This document shows positions 17,157-26,452 of a stretch of 64,000 nucleotides of DNA, in pieces. Position 1 is the first letter of the stretch. Every line of letters starts with the position of its first letter. The stretch is from Trichothermofontia sp964536415 (lineage in GTDB: Bacteria > Cyanobacteriota > Cyanobacteriia > B231): assembly GCA_964536415.1 (NCBI GenBank), contig CAZHXN010000001.1, forward strand, positions 1-64,000. Reading direction: 5' to 3'. A model generated the notes under the pieces. The model was not told the DNA's origin and ran no database searches. It worked only from the letters and a program-made list of their open reading frames with translations. A program made the position numbers and the translations under genes.

Positions 17157-17273
17157 GGTTTCGCGGTGTTGGCCTAGGGGTCGGGATTGGCGGCAGCGGC
17201 GATTCAGAGGTGTCGCGATCGGGCCTTGCTCGATCAGGAGCTACTGGTAAATGTACTTAAAAAGTGCCAGTAA
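17157..17273 (+). pseudogene. Decayed second copy of the csaB 3' end
   Basis: Thirty-eight codons align without gaps to the end of csaB (16360-16470). Shared residues include AVLA, GxGL, RDRALLxQE and the following Leu-Val. The copy has a TAG where csaB has CAG (17175-17177) and its own TAA at 17271. The similarity begins abruptly, and everything between the two copies is the dead vapBC pair. This points to an insertion or partial gene replacement at the 3' end of csaB. Confidence 0.75.
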
Positions 17274-17293
17274 TATCCAGTCAACATAACTTT

Positions 17294-17329
17294 ACACAAG
17301 CCGCCGCCGCAAAAGCTTGTGTTTTTTTT
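17294..17329 (+). terminator. Rho-independent terminator
   Basis: Perfect 8-bp stem ACACAAGC (17294-17301) and GCTTGTGT (17315-17322), with a C/G-rich loop, followed by a run of T. It is placed to end plus-strand transcripts from ccbB-csaB before they run into pckA. Confidence 0.8.
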
Positions 17330-17360
17330 ACGAAGTAAGTATCAGAATCGTGATGGCCAG

Positions 17361-17404
17361 AAAAACACCCTTGTTCCTCAATAAAATGTGAAACTAAGGG
17401 TGTT
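17361..17404 (-). terminator. Probable terminator of pckA
   Basis: A 9-bp perfect inverted repeat, AACACCCTT (17364-17372) and AAGGGTGTT (17396-17404), followed on the minus strand by TTTT. The loop is long (23 bases). It lies about 90 bases past the pckA stop, facing the plus-strand terminator at 17294. Confidence 0.65.
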
Positions 17405-17490
17405 GGTAAAAAACGTTACTGTTAAACAAGCAGGATCGGCCCCTGATTAAGCAAAATAACTATCCGGATCAGGGCAATCGCACGGGGACA

Positions 17491-19212
17491 TTAATCTGGA
17501 TTGGGGCCAGCATCAATCAGTTCTTGACGGGCTGCTTGGAATTGCTTGAAGTTTTCGACAAAACGATGGGCCAGTTCCCTCGCTTTGGCATCATACGCAT
17601 CGGGATCACTCCAGGTTGTACGCGGGTTCAGGATCACTGCCGGGACACCGGGCACGGCGTCTGGCACCAACACCTTAAAAATTGGATCGGGATGGTAAGT
17701 AACGTGATCCAGGTCGCCATTCAGTGCCGCTGTAATCATGGCCCGTGTGTATTTAATTGGGATACGCTTGCCCACACCATAGGGACCGCCCGACCAGCCT
17801 GTATTCACCAGATAGACGGAGGCTTTTGCCTGGTGTTTGCGCAACCGTTCACCAAGCATTTCGGCATAAACCGTTGCGGGCAAGGGCAGGAAGGGTTTGC
17901 CAAAGCAGGCGGAGAAGGTGGCCTTGGGTTCCGTAATACCCCGTTCGGTTCCCGCTAACTTGCTGGTATAGCCTGATAGGAAGTGGTACATGGCCTGGGC
18001 GCTGGTTAATTTCGCGATCGGCGGCAAGACGCCAAAGGCATCAGCAGTCAGGAAGATCACGGCATTGGGATGACCACCCACACTAGGTATGACACAGTTA
18101 CGAATGTAGTCGATCGGATAGGCAACCCGAGTGTTTTCTGTCAGGCTCCCATCCTCATAGTCAGGCGTGCGATCGTGGGGATCAAGAACAACATTTTCAA
18201 CCATCGCACCAAAGCGAATAGCATGCCAAATATCCGGTTCATTTTCTTCCGACAGGTGAATCGTCTTGGCATAACAGCCGCCTTCAAAATTGAAGATACC
18301 TTCCTCAGACCAACCGTGTTCATCATCACCAATTAGGAAGCGATCGGGATCAGCAGAGAGCGTCGTCTTGCCCGTTCCCGATAGCCCAAAGAAGAGGGCT
18401 GTATTGCCATCCGCGTCCATATTGGCGGAGCAGTGCATCGGCAACACATTGCGCTTAGTCATGAAATAGTTCATCAGCGAGAAGACTGATTTTTTGATTT
18501 CACCCGCATAGCGAGATCCTCCAATAATCACAATCTTCTTAGCAAAATTAATCACAATAAAGGCTTCGCTGTTGATGCCATCATCCTCCGGTTCCCCGTG
18601 CAGACCTGGTACCGCAATTACAGTAAAATCAGCATGGTGGTTAGCCAGTTCTTCAACTGTAGGCCGCAAAAATAGCTGATGGGCAAAAAGGTTCTCGGAG
18701 GCTAATTCGGTAATAATCCGCACCCCCGTACGATAGATGGGATCAGCCCCAACATAGCCGTCAAAAATATAGAGATCCCGCCCCTGCACATAGGAACGAA
18801 TCCGCCGAAACAGTCGATCGAAATGCTCTTCCGAGATCGGGACATTGAGGTTATTCCAATGGATCTCTCCACGACTACTAGGTTCGTCCACAATAAACTT
18901 ATCATTGGGCGATCGACCCGTATACTTACCTGTTTTGACACAGAGTGCGCCATTGGCGGCTAATACGCCCTCGCCGCGCCGCAACGCATGTTCGATCAAT
19001 TCTGGTACGGAGAGGTTGCGATAGACATGACCCAAATTCCGTAAACCCAACTGATCCAGACCATAAAGATGGGTATTCAAGGATACGGCTTTACCTACAG
19101 GTTGCTTAACTAATGGCTTATCATCTTGATTATAGACTTGCTCCAACACCTGCACAGATAGATCAGCGTAGCGTCCATTCCGGGGAGTTATGGTTTTGGT
19201 GGTTGGTGTCAT
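17491..19212 (-). CDS. pckA: Phosphoenolpyruvate carboxykinase (ATP)
   Basis: Interconverts oxaloacetate and phosphoenolpyruvate with ATP, the gluconeogenic or C4-type decarboxylating step. The 573-residue product contains the P-loop GLSGTGKTTL (about 277-286), the kinase-2-type LIGDDEHGW, and the family stretches NGALCVKTGKYTGRSPNDKF and NTGWSGGPYGVGKR. The ATG at 19212 is preceded by a good GAGAGG site. It stands alone, with its own terminator downstream. Length is slightly above the usual 530-550 because of an N-terminal extension of about 35 residues. Many cyanobacteria are described as relying on PEP carboxylase alone, so the presence of this enzyme is metabolically notable. Confidence 0.96.
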   Translation of the reverse strand: MTPTTKTITPRNGRYADLSVQVLEQVYNQDDKPLVKQPVGKAVSLNTHLYGLDQLGLRNLGHVYRNLSVPELIEHALRRGEGVLAANGALCVKTGKYTGRSPNDKFIVDEPSSRGEIHWNNLNVPISEEHFDRLFRRIRSYVQGRDLYIFDGYVGADPIYRTGVRIITELASENLFAHQLFLRPTVEELANHHADFTVIAVPGLHGEPEDDGINSEAFIVINFAKKIVIIGGSRYAGEIKKSVFSLMNYFMTKRNVLPMHCSANMDADGNTALFFGLSGTGKTTLSADPDRFLIGDDEHGWSEEGIFNFEGGCYAKTIHLSEENEPDIWHAIRFGAMVENVVLDPHDRTPDYEDGSLTENTRVAYPIDYIRNCVIPSVGGHPNAVIFLTADAFGVLPPIAKLTSAQAMYHFLSGYTSKLAGTERGITEPKATFSACFGKPFLPLPATVYAEMLGERLRKHQAKASVYLVNTGWSGGPYGVGKRIPIKYTRAMITAALNGDLDHVTYHPDPIFKVLVPDAVPGVPAVILNPRTTWSDPDAYDAKARELAHRFVENFKQFQAARQELIDAGPNPD

Positions 19213-19901
19213 GGGGACCTCTCAAAAAAAATGTAGCGATTACAAACCGGAAATTGCTTTATGTGAGTGAAGCAGACTGTATCGCAAGCAAATGGAGAGA
19301 ATACGGACAAAATTTAGACTATCAACGCCAAGCCCAGGTTCGCTATGCCCGGAGCAGTAGTGAAAGTTGTGTTAAAAATCCCAAATGTTGTTGAAATTTG
19401 TATACCAAGATACTATCGAAAAAATCATCATCCGATCATAAAGTATTAATACTGAATGCATGACTTTTCGTTGACTTTGATGGCTAAATATAAACCTAGA
19501 CGCAATATCATCACATTCTAGCCAGAGTGATGATTCATTCGTTCTGATTCCTCTAAAAGATTGTCCACGATCGCTATAACGCTCTCAGTTTCTCAGTTCT
19601 GCCCCACTCACTGCTTCGATCAAGACAGAAGGGGTCAATACCGTAGTCTCAGGGATCAAGGATAAATAGTCTCAAACATAGCTTGAATGACCGTTAATTC
19701 TGAATCTTTAACATGAAGAAGATTTTAGATTTATGTAAGTATAAAAAATAAATTTGAAAATTTTTATGAAGGAGTGCGATCGCAATGTTATGAAATTTTG
19801 AAATTTAAACAAAAATATCGGCTGTTAGGCGGCTTTCAATTGGGTTACCTGGTCATTTCATGGCTGATAAATAGATAAAAATAAATGCAAGCAATAATCA
19901 A
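19213..19901. other. Long intergenic region between mutM and pckA
   Basis: At 689 bases this is the longest non-coding spacer in the window and it is clearly AT-rich. It holds the pckA promoter region. A perfect 12-bp palindrome, AGTATTAATACT, lies at 19442-19453, about 230 bases upstream of pckA, and could be an operator. No tRNA or ORF with coding character was found. Confidence 0.5.
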
Positions 19902-20888
19902 TTAACGTTGACAGGTTGGGCAAAAATGGCTCGATCGCCCTGCTAAGCGAATCCGTTGAATCGGCGTCCCACACACCCGGCACGCCTGCCCCGTGCGCCC
20001 GTAGACCTTGGCCTCACCCCCATAATTGCCGTTCACCCCGGCCACGCTGCGAAAATCACTAATGGTAGTTCCTCCTGCCTGGATGGATGCCTCAAGAACC
20101 GTCAAGATGGCTGGCAGCAAACGCTGAATCTGTTCGGGTTGAAGACGGTGGCAGGGGGTGGTGGGATGAATGCCACTCAAAAATAGGGCCTCATCAGCGT
20201 AAATATTGCCTAACCCCGCCAGCAGGGTTTGATCCAGCAAAGCGCTTTTAATGGGGCGCTGTCGGCCCTGGAACTGGTGCTGAAGATAGGCCACGTTAAA
20301 GTCTGGGGAAAAGGGTTCTGGACCAAGGTGTTGTAGGCCCGTTATCCCCGCTTCGGGGGGGCGATCGGGCGGGACCCACCACATCCGCCCAAAGGTACGA
20401 CTATCAACAAACCTCAGATCCTGGCCGTTGGCAAAGGTGAAACGCACCCGAGTATAGGTTGACAACGGCTCATCCTGAGGGACCCAGAGTAATTGCCCCG
20501 TCATGCGCAGATGTACCCCTAACCACCCCGCCGCGATCGCCGCTGGTTGGGGTGTAGTTGCGGGTGACCATCTGGCTTGAGGCGAGGCAGCTCGGAGGGG
20601 TAGGGTTTTAGCGGCGGCGGTTGACGACGTGCCGGAGGGGGGTAGGAGGATGGGTGGCGTTGAGGCCAGGGGCGGGGATACCGTCCGGACCAATTGACCG
20701 AGGAGATACTTACCCCGACGTTCCCAGGCGACGATCGTACAACCCGTGATCCCCTGTAAAAAATCGTCTACAGACGTCGGAGGGGCGATCGTCCGTTCCA
20801 GGAAGACCGCCCCTCCAACAATGATCTGATCCCGCGTCACCTGATTCAGGCCCCGCTTAACGGTTTCTACCTCAGGTAATTCGGGCAC
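19902..20888 (-). CDS. mutM: Formamidopyrimidine-DNA glycosylase
   Basis: Excises oxidised purines such as 8-oxoguanine and nicks the abasic site. The product starts at GTG with PELPEVETVKRGL, so the catalytic N-terminal proline and the Glu at position 3 are in place. The H2TH region has LLDQTLLAGLGNIYADEALF, and the C-terminal zinc finger uses CRVCG and CPTC. At 328 residues it is about 45 longer than usual, because a Pro/Ala/Ser/Thr-rich insertion (about residues 70-118) interrupts the N-terminal domain. It starts 3 bases after the psaE stop on the same strand, so the two are probably co-transcribed. Confidence 0.95.
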   Translation of the reverse strand: MPELPEVETVKRGLNQVTRDQIIVGGAVFLERTIAPPTSVDDFLQGITGCTIVAWERRGKYLLGQLVRTVSPPLASTPPILLPPSGTSSTAAAKTLPLRAASPQARWSPATTPQPAAIAAGWLGVHLRMTGQLLWVPQDEPLSTYTRVRFTFANGQDLRFVDSRTFGRMWWVPPDRPPEAGITGLQHLGPEPFSPDFNVAYLQHQFQGRQRPIKSALLDQTLLAGLGNIYADEALFLSGIHPTTPCHRLQPEQIQRLLPAILTVLEASIQAGGTTISDFRSVAGVNGNYGGEAKVYGRTGQACRVCGTPIQRIRLAGRSSHFCPTCQR

Positions 20889-20891
20889 CGT

Positions 20892-21119
20892 TTATTTCTT
20901 ACCCTTAGGGGCAGAAACTTCGACGAGTTCCTCTTCGGCAAAGTTATTGGTGTTCACGCCACCAGCGCTACCACTGAAGCCGGTGTAGTTTACCCCGTCA
21001 AAGCGCACAATCACCGGATAGCGGATACCGCTCGTGTCTACTGAGACAACCGTACCCAGTTCGTTGTACCAATAGGACTCTTTGCGGAGAATCCGGACCT
21101 TAGAACCACGTTGAACCAT
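20892..21119 (-). CDS. psaE: Photosystem I reaction centre subunit IV
   Basis: Small stromal-side subunit of photosystem I that stabilises ferredoxin docking and supports cyclic electron flow. The 75-residue product has the five-strand SH3-like sequence beginning MVQRGSKVRILRKESYWYNE, with GIRYPVIVRFDGVNYTG and NTNNFAEEEL, and is nearly identical in layout to known PsaE. It is the leading gene of a two-gene unit with mutM. High expression is expected. The 300 bases upstream on the minus strand, up to tRNA-Phe, should contain its promoter. Confidence 0.98.
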   Translation of the reverse strand: MVQRGSKVRILRKESYWYNELGTVVSVDTSGIRYPVIVRFDGVNYTGFSGSAGGVNTNNFAEEELVEVSAPKGKK

Positions 21120-21423
21120 GAGTGCTTTCCTTATATATGATTCAAAACGTTAACCCACGAGTTAACCAACAGGTTAGTTGTTCTCAAGCGTACTATCCTG
21201 ACCGCCGCTCTAACGCACTCATAATTTTAAGTTTTGTGACTAAATTCCTCGTTGCGATCGTCTGTAACCCTAATCAGGGCAAGCGATTCAGGCCCGTGGC
21301 AACCGAGACACGTTCAGCGGGCGATCGCTAGCATAGGCGACGGTGTCGTCACAGATCATCGCGCTTTTCCTATGGGTGTTGGCGGTAGCGCTCCCGATAG
21401 CAATCATTACCCTGTTTTTAAGA
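21120..21423. other. Upstream region of psaE
   Basis: A spacer of 304 bases between psaE and tRNA-Phe, both on the minus strand. It must contain the psaE promoter and any tRNA 3' processing signals. Open frames on the plus strand here lack coding character. No hairpin is obvious. Confidence 0.4.
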
Positions 21424-21496
<73 letters not shown>

Positions 21497-21608
21497 GGAG
21501 GGGTTGGGGCACTGCTTGTTTTTTCAGCGCTTTATAAGCCTAGCAAGTAAAAGGGCAACTTGGCAAGCGCGTTTTTGCTTTAGGGGTTAGAGGGTTACCC
21601 CATGCCCT

Positions 21609-24494
21609 TTAACGAAACCCTTGTGCCGCTGGAGACCAGTGCAGCAGGCGATAGCCGCCCCAATTGCCGGTGGAGTTGGCCGGTGGCGAGGATGTCCGAC
21701 GATCGCTCACTAATAAATAGGCTGTCTCCTGGGAACTGAGGGCAGCGATCGCCGTGAGTTGCTGGTTGGGGGTTGCGGTGAACTCACTGTAGATGAGATG
21801 GCCAGCACTGGAAAGGATGACAGTGCGACGGGGTTGGGGTTGGGTCGCTGGGGGCTGGGTGTAGGTTGCGAGGGCTTTGAGGACCGCCAATTCCTCAGCA
21901 CCCAGGCTAAAGACCGTATCCATTTTTCCCGGGTAGGTCAGCGACACCTGTTGTACCCGCCAGTGCCCAATCCAGGGTAACCAGTCAGCGAGCTTAGGGT
22001 CAGCCGCATCAGGTACTTTCCCGGCCCGTTGCAAGTCTTTCCAGAGGGCAGTAAAGAGGCGTTCACTGTTGCGGGCATCCTGGGCATGGAGATCCGCCAA
22101 GCTCAGCGTGGGGGGCTGGAGCAGTAACCGGGCCGCTGTACCCGTTAAGGCTAAGGGGGGCGAGATTGGACCAGTTTCCGTCTCAGGCGGTGGCAACGGT
22201 GACCCCAGGGCCAGTAATTCCAGTTCTCCGTTTTGGAATCGAACTGCTTTCACCTCAGTGAGGGCCACTTGCTGCTGTGCATCCGCCTGCCAGGTGACCA
22301 GTTGGACGTGAGCGTCGGTGTTTAACCCCAATAAGCGCCACAGTTGTTGGGCTGCCGTGGTGGGTGACAGGTCCAGATGGGGGAAGGGTGGCTGTTGCCA
22401 CTGCTGACCATCGTAAAAACCGAGGACTTGAATGCGATACCAGACCTGGTCATCGGAGCGTTCGCGCAGCGTCTCCTTCAGAGAATCGAGGTTCGGGATG
22501 GGATCGGGGCGCAGCCAATCGTTCGGGTTAGGGGCAGTGAGCAGGGTGACTGAGCCGATAATCTGGCTGAAATGGCTGGGGAGGGCCTGTTCTGCTTCGG
22601 CGGCTTGCAGTAAATCTAACCGTTGGCGAATCGTGGCTTCACGGGTGGCATTCATTGGCCGCTGTTGTTGCAACCAGGCGATCGCGCCCTCATACCCCCG
22701 CTGGGCCTGCATAAACAGCGCCCCCCAAGTCTGTAACGCAACCTGATCGGGCGTCACGGTTAACGCTGTTTCTAGCCGTCGCCAGATCCGTCCTGGATCG
22801 GTCTGCAACAGGTTGGCAATCTCCAGCCGTTTGGTTGCACTCTGGTCAAAGATCGCGAGGGCAGCTTGCCAGCGACCATCCAGCAAATGAGCAAGAACCT
22901 GTTCACTGGTACTAATCCAGGTTTGCTCCGCCTGGAGTGTTGTCATCCGGGCATGGAGTTTGATCAGATCCATCTGGGCTTGAGCTAGATCGGTCCAGGT
23001 GCTACGCTTCGTCTTCTCTTGCTCCAACTGCTGGAGGGCTGGGGACCAGAGACCCACCTGGGCTAATTTGATCGCCTGCTGATAGGACGCCTCATTCAGG
23101 GCGGGTGGGGTGAGGGAAATGGGAGCAAGTTCCCACGGGCTGAGCAGGAAGTTACGCGATCGCAGTTGGTAAACCACTAATTTCGGTTCCAGGTCGATCG
23201 TCTGATTCACCACCAATTCCGGGTGCTCTCCTCCCGTGACCTCCTGCCAAGTTGGGAATTGGTTCGCCGGACTCACCCACGGGGCCAGCAAACTGAGGTG
23301 CAACTGGTCCGGGTTGTAGTACAGCACTTGGCCATAGAGGAGGGTTTGATTATCCTGTACCCGTTGCCCACTCAGGCTAAACCACACCCCCGGCAGGACA
23401 CTTGTCCCTTCAAAGCGGCGCAGATTTGTGAGGGGCAGAGGTTGGTTAGAACCCGGTGGGACCGTATCGGGTGGGCTGTTAGGTGGCAGCAGCGAGGCCA
23501 GGACAAAGGATTCGGCTGGCCCCGCCACCATCAGTTGGTGTACCCGGCGATACGTTGGGGTGGTGACTGTCGCAGGTGAGTCGGTAACCGTCTGATACAC
23601 CCGCAATTCGACGATCGCATCACAGCGGCTGCGGGTCGAAGCAAGGCTGGCAGGACAGGGGGTCGGCGAGAAAATAGGCAACAACCAGGTGGTGACCGGA
23701 ACGGGGTTAGCGGCAGCTTGTTGGGTAGTCAGAGGCATCAGATCACCAGGGATCAAACCCACTTGCCGGATTTCGGTTTGAATGTCGGCGATTGTTTGGG
23801 GCGGCTGTGCTTGTGCGATCGGGATGCGAGTCCAATCTGGCAACCAGCGATTCAGCCAAGCAACCTGGTCTGGGTTCAACATGAGGCGGGTTCCCAACCA
23901 TATCCCACCGCCGATGAGACCCAGCGCGATCGTCAAGCTGGCGATCGTCAGGCCCATTTTTAAGCTCGTGCCCAAGAGCGAACGGTGGGGGGAATAGTGA
24001 GCCTGTAGCGACCTAATGGGACGCGGGTTGCGCTGACGCAATTCCCCTGCGGAGACGCTACGCGATCGTGGTGCGATGGCTAACGAGGCTTGATCTGGGG
24101 CAAGGTTATGCGATTCTCCTTGGAAGACGCTATGCGATTCTCCTGCGGAGACGCTGCGCGAATGGGGCGGGGCGACGAATGCCTGCGGTTGCAGTTTGCG
24201 GCGGGTGGCACCAACGTCCAGGGTTGGCAGATCGTTAGAGACATCAATGCCAAGGGGGACGACTGCTTGTGGAGTAGTTCCTTGTGGAATAGCTTCTGGT
24301 GGACGGGCCGTCTCGGCTGTCAGGATAGAATTAGGAGTCGTGTCAGGCGTTAATACTTCTGGAGCACCCATCTCCCGATTCTCCGATGGAGACGCTGCGC
24401 GATTCTCCGGGGAAGACGCTGCCTGATTCTCCGATGGAGACGCCGTTTGATGCTCCGATGGGGACGCTGCGCGAACGCGGTGTGAATCGCTCAT
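21609..24494 (-). CDS. Large single-pass membrane protein, unknown function
   Basis: A 961-residue protein that I recognise only as a cyanobacterial type of conserved hypothetical. Residues 1-165 are low complexity and contain two sets of repeats: 8-residue units of the ASPSENRE type at the start, and RSRSVSAGE units near 112-153. A single membrane helix (about 183-205, MGLTIASLTIALGLIGGGIW) follows. The remaining 750 residues should lie outside the cytoplasm: a beta-rich domain (about 230-440), a helical, TPR-like part (about 470-640) with many Leu/Ala/Gln, and a C-terminal domain ending near LLHWSPAAQGFR. It is divergent from the branching enzyme gene, with 189 bases between starts. Confidence 0.75.
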   Translation of the reverse strand: MSDSHRVRAASPSEHQTASPSENQAASSPENRAASPSENREMGAPEVLTPDTTPNSILTAETARPPEAIPQGTTPQAVVPLGIDVSNDLPTLDVGATRRKLQPQAFVAPPHSRSVSAGESHSVFQGESHNLAPDQASLAIAPRSRSVSAGELRQRNPRPIRSLQAHYSPHRSLLGTSLKMGLTIASLTIALGLIGGGIWLGTRLMLNPDQVAWLNRWLPDWTRIPIAQAQPPQTIADIQTEIRQVGLIPGDLMPLTTQQAAANPVPVTTWLLPIFSPTPCPASLASTRSRCDAIVELRVYQTVTDSPATVTTPTYRRVHQLMVAGPAESFVLASLLPPNSPPDTVPPGSNQPLPLTNLRRFEGTSVLPGVWFSLSGQRVQDNQTLLYGQVLYYNPDQLHLSLLAPWVSPANQFPTWQEVTGGEHPELVVNQTIDLEPKLVVYQLRSRNFLLSPWELAPISLTPPALNEASYQQAIKLAQVGLWSPALQQLEQEKTKRSTWTDLAQAQMDLIKLHARMTTLQAEQTWISTSEQVLAHLLDGRWQAALAIFDQSATKRLEIANLLQTDPGRIWRRLETALTVTPDQVALQTWGALFMQAQRGYEGAIAWLQQQRPMNATREATIRQRLDLLQAAEAEQALPSHFSQIIGSVTLLTAPNPNDWLRPDPIPNLDSLKETLRERSDDQVWYRIQVLGFYDGQQWQQPPFPHLDLSPTTAAQQLWRLLGLNTDAHVQLVTWQADAQQQVALTEVKAVRFQNGELELLALGSPLPPPETETGPISPPLALTGTAARLLLQPPTLSLADLHAQDARNSERLFTALWKDLQRAGKVPDAADPKLADWLPWIGHWRVQQVSLTYPGKMDTVFSLGAEELAVLKALATYTQPPATQPQPRRTVILSSAGHLIYSEFTATPNQQLTAIAALSSQETAYLLVSDRRTSSPPANSTGNWGGYRLLHWSPAAQGFR
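24041..24480. repeat. Cluster of short coding repeats in the 961-residue protein gene
   Basis: Several copies of a unit of about 24 bases resembling GATTCTCCGATGGAGACGCT, at about 24041-24070, 24107-24165 and 24368-24478. They read in frame as RSVSAGE- or ASPSENR-type peptides. They resemble short dispersed repeats known from other cyanobacterial genomes. A related sequence occurs at about 49318-49355 in the giant gene. Confidence 0.7.
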
Positions 24495-24683
24495 CCTGTA
24501 CAGCCGTAGGCAATTGCCTTTTTAGCATAAAAAGTTTTTTCGTAACTGCCCACTGTGGGGAATTGATGCCTCCTCCCCTTCCGCTTCTCCTCCAACTCCC
24601 CCACAAAGTTGGCAAAACAACACCCCTGCGGACAGAATGGGGGGTACGATAGATAGTTTGTGTTTTAAGGCTCCCCCCTCTCT

Positions 24684-26273
24684 ATGGCTCTTGGTTACGT
24701 TGCGCTGGTTCTCCATGCCCATTTACCCTTTGTCCGGCACCCCGAAAGCAGCTATGTGCTGGAGGAAGAATGGTTGTATGAAGCGATCGTAGAGACCTAT
24801 ATTCCGCTCTTAAAAGTATTTGAAGGTTTGCGACGGGATGGGGTGGACTTTAAGCTAACCATGAGTCTGACCCCTCCCCTCGTCTCAATGCTGCGGGACT
24901 CGTTGCTCCAGGATCGTTTTGATCAATATCTGACGCAATTGCAAACGTTGGCAGCGATGGAGGTGGAGCATAATGCCCACTATAGCCATATTCGCTACCT
25001 GGCGGAACACTACTGCACGGAGTTTCAAGCAGCCCGCGAACTCTGGGAACGCTACGATCGCGATCTGATTACGGCTTTTAAGCAATTTCTCGACAGCAAT
25101 AACCTGGAAATTATCACCTGCGGGGCCACGCACGGCTATCTGCCCCTGATGAAGATGTATCCCCAGGCCGTATGGGCACAAATTCAGGTGGCTTGTGAAC
25201 ATTATGCAGAGAATTTTGACCAGCCCCCGAAGGGGATCTGGCTCCCTGAATGTGCTTACTACGATGGCCTAGAGCGGATGATTGCCGATGCGGGATTGCG
25301 CTATTTTGTGATGGATGGGCATGGGGTGCTCTATGCCCGTCCGCGTCCGCGCTATGGCTCCTATGCACCCGTGTTTACCGAGGCGGGGGTGGCGGCGTTT
25401 GGCCGGGATCATGAGTCATCGCAACAGGTGTGGTCGGCGGAGGTGGGTTATCCCGGGTCACCGGAATATCGGGAGTTTTATAAGGACCTAGGTTGGGAGG
25501 CAGAATATGAGTATATTAAGCCGTTTATTATGCCCAATGGTCAGCGTAAAAATGTGGGAATCAAATACCATAAGATTACGGGACGCGGCGTAGGGTTGGG
25601 CGATAAGGCCTTGTATGATCCCTACTGGGCACGGGAGAAGGCAGCGGAACATGCGGGCAACTTTATGTTTAACCGCGAGTGCCAGATTCGCCATTTACAT
25701 TCGATTATGGGACGCCCCCCCATTGTGATTTCACCCTATGATGCAGAGTTATTTGGCCACTGGTGGTATGAAGGGCCGTGGTTTCTGGATTATTTCTTCC
25801 GTAAGTCCTGGTATGACCAGCAAACCTATGAATTGACCCATCTGGCGGATTATCTGCGCCAGCATCCAACCCAACAGGTGTGTCGTCCGGCCCAGTCGAG
25901 TTGGGGGTTTAAGGGGTTTCATGAGTATTGGCTGAATGACAGTAATGCCTGGATTTATCCCCATTTGCATAAGGCGACGGAACGGATGATTGCACTGAGT
26001 CAACGGGAACCGGCGGATGAGTTGGAATGGCGGGCACTCAATCAGGCGGCCCGTGAGTTACTGCTGGCCCAATCTTCTGACTGGGCGTTTATCATGCGCA
26101 CGGGAACAATGGTGCCCTATGCGGTGCGGCGCACCCAATCGCACTTGAAGCGCTTTACGAAGTTGTTTGAGGATGTGAATGAGGGGAAGGTGGATTCAGG
26201 TTGGCTGGAAAAGGTAGAGACGATCGATAATATTTTCCCCAGCGTTAACTACCGAGTTTATCGTCCATTGTAA
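24684..26273 (+). CDS. GH57 1,4-alpha-glucan branching enzyme
   Basis: A glycoside hydrolase family 57 enzyme that introduces alpha-1,6 branches in glycogen. The 529-residue product begins with GYVALVLHAHLPFVRHPE, the GH57 N-terminal strand with its HAHLPF motif. The nucleophile glutamate lies in GIWLPECAYYDG and the acid/base aspartate in SPYDAELFGHWWYEGP; the helical C-terminal domain (about 420-529) matches the branching-enzyme subgroup (TK1436-like) rather than amylopullulanases. Cyanobacteria usually also have a GH13 GlgB, so this would be a second branching activity. It is expressed alone, divergent from the 961-residue protein gene. Confidence 0.9.
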   Translation: MALGYVALVLHAHLPFVRHPESSYVLEEEWLYEAIVETYIPLLKVFEGLRRDGVDFKLTMSLTPPLVSMLRDSLLQDRFDQYLTQLQTLAAMEVEHNAHYSHIRYLAEHYCTEFQAARELWERYDRDLITAFKQFLDSNNLEIITCGATHGYLPLMKMYPQAVWAQIQVACEHYAENFDQPPKGIWLPECAYYDGLERMIADAGLRYFVMDGHGVLYARPRPRYGSYAPVFTEAGVAAFGRDHESSQQVWSAEVGYPGSPEYREFYKDLGWEAEYEYIKPFIMPNGQRKNVGIKYHKITGRGVGLGDKALYDPYWAREKAAEHAGNFMFNRECQIRHLHSIMGRPPIVISPYDAELFGHWWYEGPWFLDYFFRKSWYDQQTYELTHLADYLRQHPTQQVCRPAQSSWGFKGFHEYWLNDSNAWIYPHLHKATERMIALSQREPADELEWRALNQAARELLLAQSSDWAFIMRTGTMVPYAVRRTQSHLKRFTKLFEDVNEGKVDSGWLEKVETIDNIFPSVNYRVYRPL

Positions 26274-26452
26274 CGATGACTAGGTGAGGGGACTCACCCT
26301 CAGGTGATGGCTGGGGGTGTTCAGTAATACCCAAAGGTGGAGCCAAAAGCGCACTAAGCGACCACGCCGGTTGGTACAACAGCCATCTTTGTTGGGTCTT
26401 CGGTTCAGTCGGTGTAGCGATGATCTGTCTAGGTAGCTTTATCAGGATAGAA

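Noticed and set aside
26281..26420. GGTGAG/CTCACC hairpin after the branching enzyme as a terminator
   Set aside because: The stem is short and no T run follows.
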